64,000 bases of DNA from Pseudomonas sp. Irchel s3h14 (GCF_900187425.1 NZ_FYDJ01000008.1:1-64000); one strand, 5' to 3'. Shown: positions 8,596 to 17,809, counted from the stretch's first letter. Notes: generated by a model from the sequence alone, not told the origin. Translations and numbers: made by a program.

Positions 8596-10176
8596 TCAGT
8601 GCGCCTCTTGCGCAAGCGCTATCGATTTCGCCCGCGGCCGGGTGACGATTCCAGCCTGCCCCGCGCGCTGCATTTTCCACGCAGCCCACGCGAAAAACAG
8701 ACCACTGCCCAGGCACGTCAGATCGAAACCGGCCATGACCCAATCACCCTGCATCAGGGTCACGCCCAAGTGATTAGGCGTGGTCAGCGCGTTCAGCAGC
8801 GGCACCGCACAGAACAGCAACGCCGCCAGCGCCAACTGTTCGACCCACGCGGCGCGACCACGGCGAACCGTGGCGTGCAACACACTCAAGCCCCAGACAA
8901 TGAAGAAGCTGTTCACTTCCCAATCCGCCCGACCGGCCATCCCGACCGGCAACAATCGATTGACCCAGAAGAACGCCGCCACTGCGACCATCAACCCCGA
9001 CATGCTGGCGATGTTCAGGACTTCCACCAGTCGCAATTCAAACGGCATCACACCGCTCTTCGCATGCTTGAGCTGACGCTTGCCGAGCCAGATCACCAGC
9101 CCGGTACCGATCATCGCAGTGCCCGCCAAACCACAAATGAAGTACAGCCAGCGCAACACCGGACCGGCGAAATGGCCCATGTGCAAGCCATAGAAACTGC
9201 CGGCAATCGCCATGGGCAGTGCTTGCTTCGGCGTTGTGCTGAGTAGCTGCCCGGTCAAGCCGTTGAATGTCAACGCGCTACCAAAGTCGTGGACCACTTG
9301 GTCGGCGCCGTCACGCGCAAGAATGACCGAGGCATTCGCATCGCCTGGATTGTTCACCGTCAGCCGCCCGGCCCGCCCGCCCGACCATTGCTCGCTGGCC
9401 CGTTCCAGCAGCGGTGCCAACGGTGCCAACTGGCCCGGTTCACCGGCAAGTTCGGGGACACTGGAAGCAGGAAACACCTCATCGTAAAACGTATCGAAGT
9501 CACCGCCATAAGAGGCGACGATGCTCGCCGGCATCACCATCGACATGAAAATCACCAGGCTGCTGTAAGTGATCATCAAATGAAATGGCAACACCAGAAC
9601 GCCCACCGCGTTGTGCCCGTCGAGCCAGGAGCGCTGACCCTTGCGCGGGCGGAAGGTGAAGAAGTCCTTGAAGATTTTCTTGTGGGTGATGATCCCGCTG
9701 ATCAGCGCGACGAACATCACCATCGCTGCGATGGTCGACAGCCAGCGCCCCCACGGATAGGGCATCTGCAGCTGAAAGTGGAAGCGGTAAAAGAACTCGC
9801 CACCGCGTGTGTCCCGGCCCTGCACTTCTGCGCCGGTTTGCGGGTCGAGGAGTTTTTCGGTGAATTGACCACGCGTGCCGGGCTTGGCCGGTGCTTGCTG
9901 CCACCTCACCGACAGTCCGGGTTCGCGAGCATCCGGTAAATCGATGAGCCATCGCGAGGCACCCGCGGCGTGCTGCTCGAGATAATGTTGGGCCAGGGTC
10001 AGACTGGCTTCGGAGGACACTGCACGGGCGGGAATTTCCGGTTGCATCCAGTGGCTGATCTCATCCTTGAAATAGGCGAGCGTGCCGGTCAGGAAAATCG
10101 CGAACAGCAGCCAGCCGAAGATCAACCCGGCCCAGGTGTGCAGCCAGGCCATGGCCTGTCGAAAGCCCTCTTTCAT
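8596..10176 (-). CDS. PepSY-associated transmembrane protein, siderophore iron reductase-like
   Basis: A 526-aa inner-membrane protein of the PepSY_TM family, the group that includes FoxB/PiuB-type proteins thought to reduce Fe(III)-siderophores in the periplasm. The first helix is at about 10-35 (WLHTWAGLIFGWLLF), a periplasmic PepSY region follows, then helices near 150-170, 200-225, 330-355 and a C-terminal bundle from about 385. Membrane histidines suited to haem binding are visible (WLHTW, LPFHLM, YGLHMGH). The ATG at 10176 overlaps the DUF3649 stop as ATGA; the open frame extends 120 codons upstream but only as a shadow of that gene. Confidence 0.87.
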   Translation of the reverse strand: MKEGFRQAMAWLHTWAGLIFGWLLFAIFLTGTLAYFKDEISHWMQPEIPARAVSSEASLTLAQHYLEQHAAGASRWLIDLPDAREPGLSVRWQQAPAKPGTRGQFTEKLLDPQTGAEVQGRDTRGGEFFYRFHFQLQMPYPWGRWLSTIAAMVMFVALISGIITHKKIFKDFFTFRPRKGQRSWLDGHNAVGVLVLPFHLMITYSSLVIFMSMVMPASIVASYGGDFDTFYDEVFPASSVPELAGEPGQLAPLAPLLERASEQWSGGRAGRLTVNNPGDANASVILARDGADQVVHDFGSALTFNGLTGQLLSTTPKQALPMAIAGSFYGLHMGHFAGPVLRWLYFICGLAGTAMIGTGLVIWLGKRQLKHAKSGVMPFELRLVEVLNIASMSGLMVAVAAFFWVNRLLPVGMAGRADWEVNSFFIVWGLSVLHATVRRGRAAWVEQLALAALLFCAVPLLNALTTPNHLGVTLMQGDWVMAGFDLTCLGSGLFFAWAAWKMQRAGQAGIVTRPRAKSIALAQEAH

Positions 10177-10478
10177 GAGTGGCCCATCCAGTAGGCCAGC
10201 CCCGACACCGCCGCCAAAACCACGCTCGGCACGATCAATCCGAACCAGGCTTGCCACGCACTGCGACAGGCAAAGCACCAGAGTACGGCGACCAGATAGA
10301 CCAGAAACGAGGTCATCATCCCGGTGACCACCGCTTCGCCGCGAGCCATGGGCAGCCACATCGTCAGGCTGACACTGGCCAATGCTGCGACGAGGTACCC
10401 CCCCAGCACGGCGGCCAGCACTCGAGAAGTGACGGCCAGTCGGTAGGAAACGGGGAGCGCGGTGATTTTGCCTTTCAT
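10173..10478 (-). CDS. DUF3649 membrane protein, first gene of the iron operon
   Basis: A 101-aa protein with three hydrophobic helices (about 12-35, 45-65, 75-95). DUF3649 proteins accompany PepSY reductase-like proteins in iron-uptake clusters; no function has been shown to my knowledge. The start at 10478 follows CAAGGTCG; a frame extension of 13 codons lies upstream. It heads a six-gene minus-strand cluster (DUF3649, PepSY, DUF3325, ECF sigma, FecR-like, receptor), and a Fur-box-like sequence lies 60-78 bases upstream. Confidence 0.78.
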   Translation of the reverse strand: MKGKITALPVSYRLAVTSRVLAAVLGGYLVAALASVSLTMWLPMARGEAVVTGMMTSFLVYLVAVLWCFACRSAWQAWFGLIVPSVVLAAVSGLAYWMGHS

Positions 10479-10537
10479 GTTTCGACCTTGAAACGGGTGA
10501 GGCCTCGTGAACGCCACGGGACCAACAAGGCCGCAAT

Positions 10538-10556
10538 ATTAATGATAAATATTCTC
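10538..10556. promoter_or_regulatory. Fur box between the two iron-uptake operons
   Basis: The 19-base site ATTAATGATAAATATTCTC matches the classical Fur consensus at 14 of 19 positions, with an uninterrupted nine-base match to the TAATGATAA core. It stands in an AT-rich patch between the DUF3649 operon (minus) and fecI (plus), so Fur with iron could shut off both directions. Binding is inferred, not shown. Confidence 0.75.
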
Positions 10557-10627
10557 ATATGCAAAAGAGTCCGATGAGATCGTCAATACAGTCGATTGCC
10601 GGATACGGGTACCCACCACTACAATGC

Positions 10628-10642
10628 GAACAATTCTTGTTC
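10628..10642. promoter_or_regulatory. Inverted repeat upstream of fecI
   Basis: GAACAA-TTC-TTGTTC is a perfect 6-bp inverted repeat with a 3-base centre, 35 bases before the proposed fecI start and just downstream of a possible -10 (TACAAT). It may be an operator; it fits the Fur consensus poorly, so the protein bound is unknown. Confidence 0.4.
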
Positions 10643-10676
10643 TCTAAAGCATCCGAATGCGCTCGGAGTGGTCCCG

Positions 10677-11165
10677 TTGCAGCCAGCCAATACCGTCGAA
10701 GTCCTCTACCACGCCCATCACAACTGGCTCACAGGTTGGTTGCGGCGCAAGCTCGGCTGCCCGGACAACGCCGCGGATTTGGCCCAAGACACCTTCATGC
10801 GGGTGCTGACTGCACGGGAAACACCGCAGATCATCGAGCCGCGAGCCTTCCTGACGACGATCGCCAAGCGCGTGCTGTTCAACCATTACCGCCGTCAGGA
10901 TCTGGAACATGCCTACCTCGATGCGTTGGCGCAGATGCCGGAAGTCGTGGCGCCGTCAGAGGAAGAACGGGCAATCATCCTGCAAACCCTGATGGAGCTG
11001 GACCAGTTGCTCGATGGCCTGCCGCGCCTGGTCAAGCGCGCGTTTCTGCTGGCGCAGGTCGATGGCCTGACTTATCCACAGATCGCCGCCGAGCTGGGGA
11101 TTTCCATCGCCACGGTCAAACGTCATCTGAACAAAGCGGCCATGCGCTGCTATTTCGCCCTGTGA
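10677..11165 (+). CDS. fecI: Ferric citrate ECF sigma factor FecI
   Basis: A 162-aa sigma factor that directs transcription of fecA when citrate-iron is sensed. Region 2 (DLAQDTFMRVL, then FLTTIAKRVLFNHYRR) and region 4 (KRAFLLAQVDGLTYPQIAAE split by the helix-turn-helix) align closely with remembered E. coli FecI, including HHNWL...WLRRKL near the start. The start is chosen at TTG 10677 because a GGAG ends eight bases before it; GTG 10668 and ATG 10596 are in-frame alternatives. It heads fecI-fecR-fecA, and the Fur box upstream indicates iron repression. Confidence 0.9.
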   Translation: MQPANTVEVLYHAHHNWLTGWLRRKLGCPDNAADLAQDTFMRVLTARETPQIIEPRAFLTTIAKRVLFNHYRRQDLEHAYLDALAQMPEVVAPSEEERAIILQTLMELDQLLDGLPRLVKRAFLLAQVDGLTYPQIAAELGISIATVKRHLNKAAMRCYFAL

Positions 11166-12112
11166 ATAACTCAATGAACACCCCCCCAAACTTTTCATCC
11201 CAGGTCGCCGAACAGGCGGTGCATTGGTTGATGGAAATGCAGCAAGGGTCGTTGACCCCACGCCAGCAACTCGCCTGGCAGCGATGGCACGATGCGCACA
11301 GTGAACATCAACGGGCTTGGGAACATATCCAGCGGGTCAATCAGCGCTTGCGCGGTTTGTCTTCGCCATTGGCCCACGCCGCCCTCAACGCGCCAAAATC
11401 CGCCAGCCGTCGTCAGGCGCTGAAACTGCTGCTGATTCTCGGTGCCGGTTGCGCAGTCACGTGGGGGATGCGTGAGCACAACCCACTGCCCCCGTTATTG
11501 GCCGATTACCGCAGCCCGGTCGGCCAGCGACGCAAGGTGCCGCTCGGTGATGGCAATCAGTTACAGCTCAATACCGCCAGCGCCGTGGATGTGCGCGTTG
11601 GAGGTCAACAACGGCTGATCCGCTTGCTCGAAGGCGAGATGCTGCTCACTGCCGCCCAAGCGTTTGAGGTTCATACCGCCCAAGGCCTGTTGAAGACTCA
11701 AGGGGCGCGTATGAACGTGCGGCAGTTTGCCGATCACACCCAGGTTGCGGTGTTCGAAGGCAGCGTTGAACTGACGCCCGACGGTGGTTCACCGCTGATA
11801 CTGCAAAGCGCCCGACAGTTGAGCTTTGGCGCAAAAGGCATCGCAAACGCTGTGCCGCTGGACGCCAACAGCGGCGCCTGGGTCGACGGCATGCTGGTGG
11901 CCGCGCACATGCGCCTCGGCGATTTCCTCGACGAACTCGGTCGCTATCGCCGCGGGCAACTCAATTGCGATGCGAAGGTCGCGGATTTGCTGATCTCCGG
12001 GACGTATCCACTGGATGACAGCGAACGGATTCTTGAACTGCTGGAAATCAGCATGCCGGTGAAAGTGAAGCGGTTTACCCGGTATTGGGTGAGCGTTGAG
12101 GCACGTGCGTAA
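11162..12112 (+). CDS. fecR: Ferric citrate sigma regulator FecR
   Basis: A 316-aa inner-membrane protein that transmits the ferric-citrate signal from FecA to FecI. The cytoplasmic part (about 1-95) has WLMEMQQGSLTPRQQ and W..WHDAHSEHQRAW motifs. One hydrophobic helix lies at about 90-107, and the periplasmic FecR domain ends in a tail (RYWVSVEA) resembling that of E. coli FecR (remembered). GTG 11162 overlaps the fecI stop as GTGA, the same coupling seen in the other fecR-like gene of this window; ATG 11174 is the alternative start. Confidence 0.9.
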   Translation: MNNSMNTPPNFSSQVAEQAVHWLMEMQQGSLTPRQQLAWQRWHDAHSEHQRAWEHIQRVNQRLRGLSSPLAHAALNAPKSASRRQALKLLLILGAGCAVTWGMREHNPLPPLLADYRSPVGQRRKVPLGDGNQLQLNTASAVDVRVGGQQRLIRLLEGEMLLTAAQAFEVHTAQGLLKTQGARMNVRQFADHTQVAVFEGSVELTPDGGSPLILQSARQLSFGAKGIANAVPLDANSGAWVDGMLVAAHMRLGDFLDELGRYRRGQLNCDAKVADLLISGTYPLDDSERILELLEISMPVKVKRFTRYWVSVEARA

Positions 12113-12122
12113 GTATCGTAAT

Positions 12123-12232
12123 GATCGTTCCCACGCTCTGCGTGGGAATGCAGCCCGTGACGCTCCGCGTCACATCCAGAGTCGAACGCGGAGCGTCCGT
12201 TGAGGCATTCCCACGCAGAGCGTGGGAACGAT
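12123..12232. repeat. 110-bp palindromic repeat, 'cgttcccacgc' family (copy 2)
   Basis: The outer arms (GATCGTTCCCACGCTCTGCG and its inverted copy) match those of the element at 6566-6675, while the centre (gtgacgctccgcgtcac, aacgcggagcgtc) has diverged. It lies between fecR and fecA and could form a long hairpin in the fec transcript. Confidence 0.85.
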
Positions 12233-12276
12233 AATTTAAAACCAGTGAGCCGTTTTTCAGATCTGGCGTGACAGAG

Positions 12277-12306
12277 AAGGAAAGCCACCTTGATTCCACC
12301 TTCTCA
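12277..12306 (+). promoter_or_regulatory. Possible FecI-dependent promoter of fecA
   Basis: AAGGAAAG followed about 15 bases later by CCTTCTC resembles the remembered E. coli fecA promoter elements (GGAAAT and GTCCTT). It lies just upstream of the fecA start, with little room for a leader, so this is a weak call based on motif similarity and context. Confidence 0.3.
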
Positions 12307-12318
12307 GGATCGTCGTCC

Positions 12319-14652
12319 ATGCAACCCACCCGCCTCACCCCGCTGGCCCGCACCTTGCGCCAACTCTTGCTGGGCGCCAGCCTGAGTTTCGGCGCTGTAG
12401 CGCTGGCACACGCTGCTGACGCCAAGCCGTATCACATCGCACCGTCCTCGCTGGAAAACGCCCTCAACCGGTTCGGCCGTGAAGCCGGTGTGCTGATTTC
12501 CTTTGGCTCGCAAGTTACCAGCGGTGTGCAGAGTCGCGGTCTGGAAGGCAACTACACCCCCGAGCAAGGTTTGAACGCCTTGCTCGAAGGCACCGGCCTG
12601 CAAGCCCGCGCCGAAGGTGACAATGCCTTCAGCCTGCAACCGGTGGGCGATACCGCGTTGGAACTGGACACGTCCAAAGTCGTTGGCGACTGGCTCGGCG
12701 ATGCGGCGCAAATCAACGTCTTCGAGCATCCCGGCGCGCGTGACGTGATCCGCCGTGAAGAGTTCGAACGCCAGGGCGCGACTCAGGCCAAGGACGTGCT
12801 TAACCGCATTCCCGGCGTGAATGCGCCGGACAATAACGGCACCGGCAGCCATGACATGGCGCTGAACTTCGGCATTCGTGGGCTCAATCCGCGGCTGGCC
12901 TCACGCTCGACGGTATTGATGGATGGCATTCCGGTGCCCTTCGCACCTTATGGTCAACCGCAGTTGTCGTTTGCACCGATCAGCATGGGCAACATGGACG
13001 CGGTGGACGTGGTGCGCGGCGGCGGTGCCGTACGTTACGGGCCGCAGAACGTCGGCGGCGTGGTCAACTTCGTGACCCGGGCGATTCCCGATGAGCCGAC
13101 GGTCAAGGGTGGCTTTCAGACCGAAACCAGCCCTTCCTCCAGCCACGACGGGTTCAAGACCACCGGCAACCTGCTGGCCGGCGGCACTGCCGACAACGGT
13201 CTGGGCGGTGCGCTGTTGTATTCCGGCACGCGCGGTGGCGACTGGCGTGAACACAGCGACACCGAAATCGACGACCTGATCCTCAAGGGTAAATACCAGC
13301 TCGACGACGCCAACAGCTTCAACGCGATGGCCCAGTATTACGAAGGCAAGGCCGACATGCCCGGAGGCCTGAACGTCGCCGATTACGACGCAAATCCTTA
13401 CCAGTCGACGCGTCCGAAAGACCAGTTCTGGGGCCGACGGACGATGTTCAACGTCGGCTATCGCTATCAGGAAGATCGCCGGGAATTCACCGCCAATACC
13501 TTCTTCACCAAGACGTTGCGTAGCGGCTATCTGGATCAGGGCACCTTCCTCTCGCTGTCGCCTCGCGAGTATTGGGTGCGCGGCCTGGAAACCCGTTTTG
13601 CCCAGGGCTTCGATGTCGGCGCGACCAGCCATGAAGTGGGCGTCGGCTATCGCTACATCAACGAAGCCGGCCACGAATTGCGCTATCGCACGCCGATCGC
13701 CAGCAACGAATACCCGACCACCGACAGCCGCAACGACCGCGACACCCGTGGCGGCACCGAGGCCAATGCGTTCTTCGTCGACGACCGGATCGACATCGGC
13801 AAGTGGACCTTCACCCCGGGCATCCGCTACGAGATGATCGAATCGCAACAAACCAACAACCTGACAAACGTGAAGTACAAGGGCGACTACAACACGGCGC
13901 TGCCGGCGTTGAACGTGCTCTATCACGTGACCGACACCTGGAACCTCTACGCCAATACCGAAGGCTCGTTCGGCAGCGTGCAATACAGCCAGATGCCTAA
14001 TCGGGTGACCAGTGGTGAAGTGAAACCGGAGAAGGCGCGTACCTGGGAACTGGGCACCCGTTATGACAATGGTGCGCTGCGGGCAGAGATCGGCGCGTTC
14101 CTGATCAACTTCGACAACCAGTACGAAAGCAACCAGACCAACGACTCGGTGATCGCCCGTGGCGAGACTCGTCATCAGGGTATCGAAACCAGCGTCAACT
14201 ATGCCCTCGATGATTTGAGCCCTTCATTGGCTGGTTTCGATGTTTATGCCACTTACGCCTATGTGGACGCGACCATCCGCGAAGACGGGCCGAACAAGGG
14301 CAATCGTGTGCCCTTCTCCTCGAAACACAAAGGCACGATTGGCGTGGGTTATACCGAAGGCGCGTGGAAGCTGAACCTGGACAGCAGCTATCAGAGCGAC
14401 CAGTTTGCCGACAACGCCAATACCTCGGCTGAAAGTGCTGATGGCAGCACCGGCAAGATTCCTGGGTACATGCTGTTCAGCAGCCGCGCGGCGTATGACT
14501 TCGGGCCGAAGTTATCAGACTTGAATGTAGCGGTGGGGGTGAAGAACATCTTCAACCATCAGTACTTTACCCGTTCGTTTGATGACAACAACAAGGGTAA
14601 GTATGTGGGGGAGCCAAGGACGGTTTATGTGCAGACGTCTGTAGCGTTCTGA
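12319..14652 (+). CDS. fecA: TonB-dependent ferric dicitrate receptor FecA
   Basis: A 777-aa outer-membrane receptor that imports ferric dicitrate and signals through FecR. The start at ATG 12319 gives a signal peptide of about 33 residues ending AHAADA; upstream in-frame codons are polar. An STN domain (about 35-105) is followed by a plug nearly identical to remembered E. coli FecA (DWLGDA, GARDVIRRE, NIRGLNPRLASRSTV-like stretch, PFAPYGQPQLS, GGGAVRYGPQ), and the barrel ends in AF. The citrate-contact plug region is so well conserved that the substrate call is firm for this family. Confidence 0.96.
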   Translation: MQPTRLTPLARTLRQLLLGASLSFGAVALAHAADAKPYHIAPSSLENALNRFGREAGVLISFGSQVTSGVQSRGLEGNYTPEQGLNALLEGTGLQARAEGDNAFSLQPVGDTALELDTSKVVGDWLGDAAQINVFEHPGARDVIRREEFERQGATQAKDVLNRIPGVNAPDNNGTGSHDMALNFGIRGLNPRLASRSTVLMDGIPVPFAPYGQPQLSFAPISMGNMDAVDVVRGGGAVRYGPQNVGGVVNFVTRAIPDEPTVKGGFQTETSPSSSHDGFKTTGNLLAGGTADNGLGGALLYSGTRGGDWREHSDTEIDDLILKGKYQLDDANSFNAMAQYYEGKADMPGGLNVADYDANPYQSTRPKDQFWGRRTMFNVGYRYQEDRREFTANTFFTKTLRSGYLDQGTFLSLSPREYWVRGLETRFAQGFDVGATSHEVGVGYRYINEAGHELRYRTPIASNEYPTTDSRNDRDTRGGTEANAFFVDDRIDIGKWTFTPGIRYEMIESQQTNNLTNVKYKGDYNTALPALNVLYHVTDTWNLYANTEGSFGSVQYSQMPNRVTSGEVKPEKARTWELGTRYDNGALRAEIGAFLINFDNQYESNQTNDSVIARGETRHQGIETSVNYALDDLSPSLAGFDVYATYAYVDATIREDGPNKGNRVPFSSKHKGTIGVGYTEGAWKLNLDSSYQSDQFADNANTSAESADGSTGKIPGYMLFSSRAAYDFGPKLSDLNVAVGVKNIFNHQYFTRSFDDNNKGKYVGEPRTVYVQTSVAF

Positions 14653-14667
14653 CTTCAGCCCAAACCA

Positions 14668-14695
14668 AAACGGGCCTGCATAAGCAGACCCGTTT
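14668..14695. terminator. Terminator between fecA and the HPF gene
   Basis: Inverted repeat AAACGGGcCTGC / GCAGaCCCGTTT with a 4-base loop lies between the convergent 3' ends of fecA and the HPF/RaiA gene. A short T-run follows on the plus strand and an A-tract precedes it, so it can serve both directions. Confidence 0.7.
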
Positions 14696-14728
14696 GTCAG
14701 TGGTGGAAGGTAAAAATCGAATCAAATA

Positions 14729-15136
14729 TCAGCCATTTTGCGCAGCCTGTTCGTTCTCGAGAAACTCGTCTTCCAGCAGCGCATCGGCTGCGACTCTCTC
14801 GAACGGCACCACAGCGGCACGTGGTTTGCCCCGCAGTTTGCCGAACAGGTGCTCAAGCGCATGTTCAAGTTTTTCAGCCGCACCGTCGATCGCCAGTTCC
14901 AGGTTTGCGGCTTTATGAGTGACAGAAATCGGTTGGTGGCCTTTTGGCCGCGCTTCCAGCTGACAGCGCATGTCATGGGGACCGGGCTTGTCGCCGTTCT
15001 CGTCCCGCAGATGAACCTCGACGCGTGTCAGGTCCTCTTCATAACGTTCGAGCGTGCTCTCAATGGTAGTACGTACCCACTCCTCCAGTCGGATGCTGCT
15101 TTGAATATGGTTATCGCTGTTGACTTGGATTTGCAT
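14729..15136 (-). CDS. HPF/RaiA-family ribosome-associated protein
   Basis: A 135-aa protein with the single S30AE/sigma-54-modulation domain fold: MQIQV at the start, an amphipathic helix, then VEVHLRDENGDKPG, MRCQLEARP and a second helix (LELAIDGAAEKLEHAL) up to about residue 100. Family members bind the 30S decoding region and silence ribosomes in stress or stationary phase. The acidic tail (about 110-135, LLEDEFLENEQ) is unusual and may modulate binding. It is not the hpf gene of the rpoN locus, so this is probably a second, stress-specific paralogue. The start is supported by GGGATGAA just upstream. Confidence 0.82.
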   Translation of the reverse strand: MQIQVNSDNHIQSSIRLEEWVRTTIESTLERYEEDLTRVEVHLRDENGDKPGPHDMRCQLEARPKGHQPISVTHKAANLELAIDGAAEKLEHALEHLFGKLRGKPRAAVVPFERVAADALLEDEFLENEQAAQNG

Positions 15137-15349
15137 AGTTCATCCCTTATTTCAGCTAGCTCGCGAGAGGCCCTTCGGCTGGCCCTTGGGCGTCATCACC
15201 GTGACCTCTGACTTACACAATCGGTCTGCTCGCAGAACAATTCAACCCCTAAAAAAAGATAAATTTTCATACGCAAAAAAAGCCGGACAAGGAGCAAAAG
15301 CGCTGTTAAGGTCGGGAGTTGGGTCGCCTGACTCTTTTGTCACAATTGC

Positions 15350-16297
15350 TCACATCTGCCGCTCCGCCAGTGGGTGCAGGCTTCGAAATATCCCCGCCTC
15401 TTCCACCAGCCAGTCATGCACCGCACGCACGCCCGGATGGCTCAACGCCCCTGGCGCATAGAGCAGCACGTAACGCTTGTGATTGGGCACCGCCAAGCCA
15501 AACGGCACGATCAACGTCCCCCGCTCCAACTCATCGTTAAGCAACGTTCGTCGCGCAATCGCCACGCCCATTCCGGCAATCGCCGCTTCGATGGTCAGGT
15601 GATTGCGATTGAAGGTGTGCCCACGCCGCACGTCCGCGCCTTCGAAGCCGATTGCGTTGAGGTAGAACTCCCACTCTGCATACTCGTAGCTGCCGCGCCA
15701 GGCGGTAATGTCGTGCAGCAACGGGAAATGCATCAGGTCCGACGGACCATGCAGAGGCGGCCGGCCACGCAGCAGGCTTGGGGCACAGACCGGGAATATC
15801 TGTTCGTCGAGCAAGGTTGTGGATAACAAACCGGGATAGCTGCCGTCATTCAGGTCGATGGCTAAATCGAAGTCGCCTTCGTGCAATGGCACGCTGCTGT
15901 CCTCGGCCACCAGCCGTAATTGAATGTCCGGAAAGCGCTGCTGCAAACGCGGCAACCTTGGGGTCAACCATTTGCTCAGGAACGATGGGATCGAGCGCAC
16001 CCGTAAAATCCCGCTGATCATTCCGGCGTCCAGTCGTCGCAATTCCGCATCAATGCTGCCGTAAGCCTCGTTGACCGTGATGGCCAGTCGCTGGCCCTCG
16101 GCGCTCAGTTCCACACCGCGAGCGCGACGGTGGAAAAGTCGAAACCCAAGCCGTTCTTCCAGCTGTCGGATTTGCTGACTGACCGCACCCGGCGTGATGT
16201 GCAGCTCTTCGGCGCATCGGGTGAACGACAAGTGCCGCGCGGCACAGGAAAACACGTGCAGCCAGACGTAAGTCTGGGCGTGCAATTGGCGACTCAT
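15350..16297 (-). CDS. LysR-family regulator, likely of the sdaA-sdaC operon
   Basis: A 315-aa LTTR. The N-terminal winged helix-turn-helix (about 8-67) contains SFTRCAEELHITPGAVS and the recognition-helix motif QLEERLGFRLFHRR, as in the GcvA-like branch; the remaining sequence is the two-lobed effector domain (about 95-300). It is divergent from sdaA, with 135 bases between starts, the usual position of a regulator of the neighbouring operon. Control by serine or glycine is an inference. The extra 12 N-terminal residues before the HTH are longer than the usual LTTR start. Confidence 0.87.
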   Translation of the reverse strand: MSRQLHAQTYVWLHVFSCAARHLSFTRCAEELHITPGAVSQQIRQLEERLGFRLFHRRARGVELSAEGQRLAITVNEAYGSIDAELRRLDAGMISGILRVRSIPSFLSKWLTPRLPRLQQRFPDIQLRLVAEDSSVPLHEGDFDLAIDLNDGSYPGLLSTTLLDEQIFPVCAPSLLRGRPPLHGPSDLMHFPLLHDITAWRGSYEYAEWEFYLNAIGFEGADVRRGHTFNRNHLTIEAAIAGMGVAIARRTLLNDELERGTLIVPFGLAVPNHKRYVLLYAPGALSHPGVRAVHDWLVEEAGIFRSLHPLAERQM

Positions 16298-16432
16298 TGT
16301 TTAGTCCTGCTAAAGGCTGTCTTAGGAAGTTTCGTTGGTCACGTAGGACCGAGGTAGGCAGTATCGCCGACATTGCGCTTGTCCTACAAAAATGGCAGCG
16401 ATTTCTCTTCCATTGCTTGTATAGGCTTTAGC

Positions 16433-17809
16433 ATGGCTATCAGTGTTTTCGATCTCTTTAAAGTCGGCATCGGTCCGTCCAGTTCCCATACCGTCGGCCC
16501 GATGCGCGCCGCCGCGACCTTCGCCCAAGCCCTGATTGACCAACAATTGCTGGCCGACGTACGGCGCGTAGAAATCCGACTTTATGGCTCGCTGTCGGCG
16601 ACCGGCGTCGGTCACGCCACCGACCGCGCCTGTGTCATGGGCCTGATGGGCGAGTGGCCGGACAGCATCGATCCCACGTCCATCGACAGCCGAATCCAGA
16701 CCCTGCGCGAAACCGGTGAACTGTCCCTTGCCGGCAAATCGACCATCGCCTTCAACTGGCAACGCGATCTCCTGCTGCTCGACGAGAGCCTGCCCTACCA
16801 CCCCAATGCGATGTCTCTGACAGCCTTTGGCGAAACTGGTGAGCTATCGGAGCAAACGTACTACTCGATTGGCGGCGGTTTCATCATCGAAGCAGCCGAA
16901 GCCGAGTCCGGCATCGCGCCCACCAGCGATGTGGTGCTGCCGTACGATTTCTCCAGCGCCGCCGAATTACTCAAGCTCTGCAACCTGCACGGCCTGCGCG
17001 TTTCCGAGTTGATGATGGCCAATGAACTGGCCTGGCGCAGCGAAGCCGAAATCCGTCAGGGCCTGCTGCACATTTGGTCGGTGATGCGCGAATGCGTCGA
17101 GCAAGGCCTGCGTCACGAAGGCATCCTGCCCGGCGGTCTGAATGTTCCCCGTCGCGCGGCGAAACTGCACCGCAGCCTGCTGGAAATCGGCAAGCCGAAT
17201 GTCATCACCTCCACGCTGTCGGCAATGGAGTGGGTGAACCTGTTTGCCCTCGCCGTGAACGAAGAAAACGCAGCGGGCGGGCGCATGGTCACGGCGCCGA
17301 CCAACGGCGCGGCGGGGATCATTCCGGCGGTGCTGCACTACTACATGAAATTCAATCCGGACGCGTCGGACGATGACGTGGTGGCGTTCTTTTTGGGCGC
17401 TGCGGCTGTAGGCATTCTCTGCAAGAAAAACGCCTCTATCTCCGGTGCCGAAGTTGGCTGTCAGGGCGAAGTCGGCTCCGCCTGCGCCATGGCCGCTGCC
17501 GGTCTGGCGGACATACTCGGCGCCACGCCCGAGCAACTGGAAAACGCCGCCGAAATCGGCCTGGAACACAACCTCGGCCTGACCTGCGACCCGGTCGGCG
17601 GTCTGGTGCAGGTGCCGTGCATCGAGCGCAACGCAATTGCTGCCGTGAAGGCGATCAACGCCACGCAAATGGCCCTGCGCGGCGACGGCAAACACTTCAT
17701 TTCCCTGGACCGGGTGATCCGCACCATGCGCGATACCGGCGCCGACATGCACGACAAATACAAAGAGACTTCACGGGGCGGCCTGGCTGTTAGCTGGGTG
17801 GAGTGCTGA
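16433..17809 (+). CDS. sdaA: L-serine ammonia-lyase (L-serine dehydratase), iron-sulfur type
   Basis: A 458-aa single-chain enzyme that deaminates L-serine to pyruvate and ammonia with an oxygen-labile [4Fe-4S] cluster. The N-terminal beta domain starts with the signature [23 protein letters not shown] stretch (split here: [24 protein letters not shown]). The C-terminal alpha domain carries the cysteines expected for the cluster ([34 protein letters not shown]). The start is at ATG 16433, as in family members; 20 codons open upstream are unsupported. It forms an operon with the serine permease 59 bases downstream. Confidence 0.95.
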   Translation: MAISVFDLFKVGIGPSSSHTVGPMRAAATFAQALIDQQLLADVRRVEIRLYGSLSATGVGHATDRACVMGLMGEWPDSIDPTSIDSRIQTLRETGELSLAGKSTIAFNWQRDLLLLDESLPYHPNAMSLTAFGETGELSEQTYYSIGGGFIIEAAEAESGIAPTSDVVLPYDFSSAAELLKLCNLHGLRVSELMMANELAWRSEAEIRQGLLHIWSVMRECVEQGLRHEGILPGGLNVPRRAAKLHRSLLEIGKPNVITSTLSAMEWVNLFALAVNEENAAGGRMVTAPTNGAAGIIPAVLHYYMKFNPDASDDDVVAFFLGAAAVGILCKKNASISGAEVGCQGEVGSACAMAAAGLADILGATPEQLENAAEIGLEHNLGLTCDPVGGLVQVPCIERNAIAAVKAINATQMALRGDGKHFISLDRVIRTMRDTGADMHDKYKETSRGGLAVSWVEC

